Positions 63,575-64,000 of a stretch of DNA of 64,000 nt are shown here, in pieces (the stretch's first letter is position 1; each line of letters begins with the position of its first letter). The notes under the pieces are model-generated. The model worked only from the letters and a program-made list of their open reading frames with translations. It was not told the origin of the DNA and searched no databases. The DNA comes from an uncultured Chlorobiaceae bacterium (GTDB lineage: Bacteria > Bacteroidota > Chlorobiia > Chlorobiales > Chlorobiaceae). The DNA lies in the NCBI GenBank assembly GCA_903843305.1, contig CAIMPI010000027.1, positions 1-64,000 on the forward strand, written 5' to 3'. Both the position numbers and the translations under genes were made by a program.

Positions 63575-63910
63575 TTAAACGCAACCCGTAGGTTTCGGCA
63601 GTCCGGCAATTTTGCATGCCTGCAAACCTGGCCCTTTTGGAAAAAGCCCATAAAGAAATTCGGATGCTGTTTTTTTATCCATGTCCTTCTCTGTGGCAAT
63701 GGCCTTGGTAAGTACCTTTACGGCCGGAGCAATCTGATATTCATCATAATATCCTCTGAGGAAATTGATCATATCCCAATGCGCCTGAGTCATTTCGATC
63801 TCTTCTCCCGCTGCCAATACCTTCGCAATATCCTCTGTCCAGTCTTCAAGATTAACAAGATATCCGTTCTCATCTGTTTCATAACGGGTACCATTGACTT
63901 CAATTGCCAT
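63575..63910 (-). CDS. dsrC: Sulfur carrier protein DsrC
   Basis: 111 residues. The C-terminal arm ACKIAGLPKPTGCV carries Cys99 and Cys110, the two redox cysteines that bind sulfane sulfur and form a disulfide read by DsrK. The block EDIAKVLAAGEEIEMTQAHW is standard. A strong AAAGGAG lies before the ATG. It is the first dsr gene in the window; dsrN may lie further right outside it. Confidence 0.97.
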   Translation of the reverse strand: MAIEVNGTRYETDENGYLVNLEDWTEDIAKVLAAGEEIEMTQAHWDMINFLRGYYDEYQIAPAVKVLTKAIATEKDMDKKTASEFLYGLFPKGPGLQACKIAGLPKPTGCV

Positions 63911-63937
63911 AATTTGCTCCTTTAAATTACTATCAAG

Positions 63938-63943
63938 ATTATA
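63938..63943 (-). promoter_or_regulatory. Candidate -10 element upstream of dsrC
   Basis: TATAAT (minus strand) lies 28 bases before the dsrC ATG in an A/T-rich leader. No good -35 is seen at 16-18 bases, so this could be a weak promoter or chance. Confidence 0.3.
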
Positions 63944-64000
63944 TGAGATAATTTTTTTAAAACTTTAATAAAAAAAACCTTACAAGGGCAACTGCACCCA

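Overview
The window looks like a chromosome segment of a green sulfur bacterium (Chlorobiaceae). The main reason is the right end: on the minus strand, 57334-63910 carries a dsr sulfur-oxidation operon in the order dsrC-A-B-L-U-E-F-H-T-M-K-J-O-P, followed by a siroheme-synthase gene. As I recall, dsrU and dsrT in these positions are typical of Chlorobium. The housekeeping proteins also read as Chlorobium-like to me, but no species can be named from the sequence alone.

1-9900 (+): the baseplate half of a contractile injection system (eCIS / phage-tail-like). It holds a small protein cut by the window edge, a LysM adaptor, a hub protein, a separate OB-fold spike, a PAAR-like tip, gp25, two baseplate-J proteins, tail protein I, a fibre with three internal repeat copies and a C-terminal S74 chaperone domain, and a small coiled-coil protein. 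Sheath, tube, AAA+ ATPase and cap genes would lie off the left edge. No integrase, terminase or capsid gene is visible.

9942-23919 (mostly -): ribH and gmhA; a 2-oxoacid/aryl-acid cluster (ArsA-type ATPase, iorA, iorB, paaK, tandem-ACT protein, PLP aminotransferase); two small plus-strand lipoproteins; then nitroreductase, an unknown protein, prfA, rseP and dxr. A tRNA-Val(TAC) with a strong terminator follows, then ftsH (-).

26538-34863: pyrF, glmS, an SDR epimerase, a ferritin-like protein, amt with a PII gene, a TPR protein (-), scpA and a YjbQ-family gene (-). The PII protein has no tyrosine at the classical uridylylation site.

35296-46715: an accessory island. It holds a type I restriction-modification operon (hsdM-hsdS-hsdR) with two decayed genes between its subunits, a small unrecognised protein, a truncated membrane-protein start beside an inverted-repeat element, a relic of a plasmid RepA gene, a ParE/CopG-type toxin-antitoxin pair, and an extracytoplasmic repair cassette (msrA, dipZ and an msrB stub whose catalytic-position cysteine is a serine).

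47106-50754 (+): a DUF1015 protein, tsaE and tsaB (tRNA t6A modification), then a secreted protein that seems to join a beta-flower-type repeat domain to a GH12-type glucanase domain, which is unexpected in a photolithoautotroph.

50870-63910 (-): the dsr operon. DsrAB, DsrC and the DsrMKJOP membrane complex with DsrL and the DsrEFH sulfur relay oxidise stored sulfur to sulfite. The terminal CysG-like gene should supply siroheme; it has a short N-terminal half and an extra C-terminal piece resembling part of HemD.
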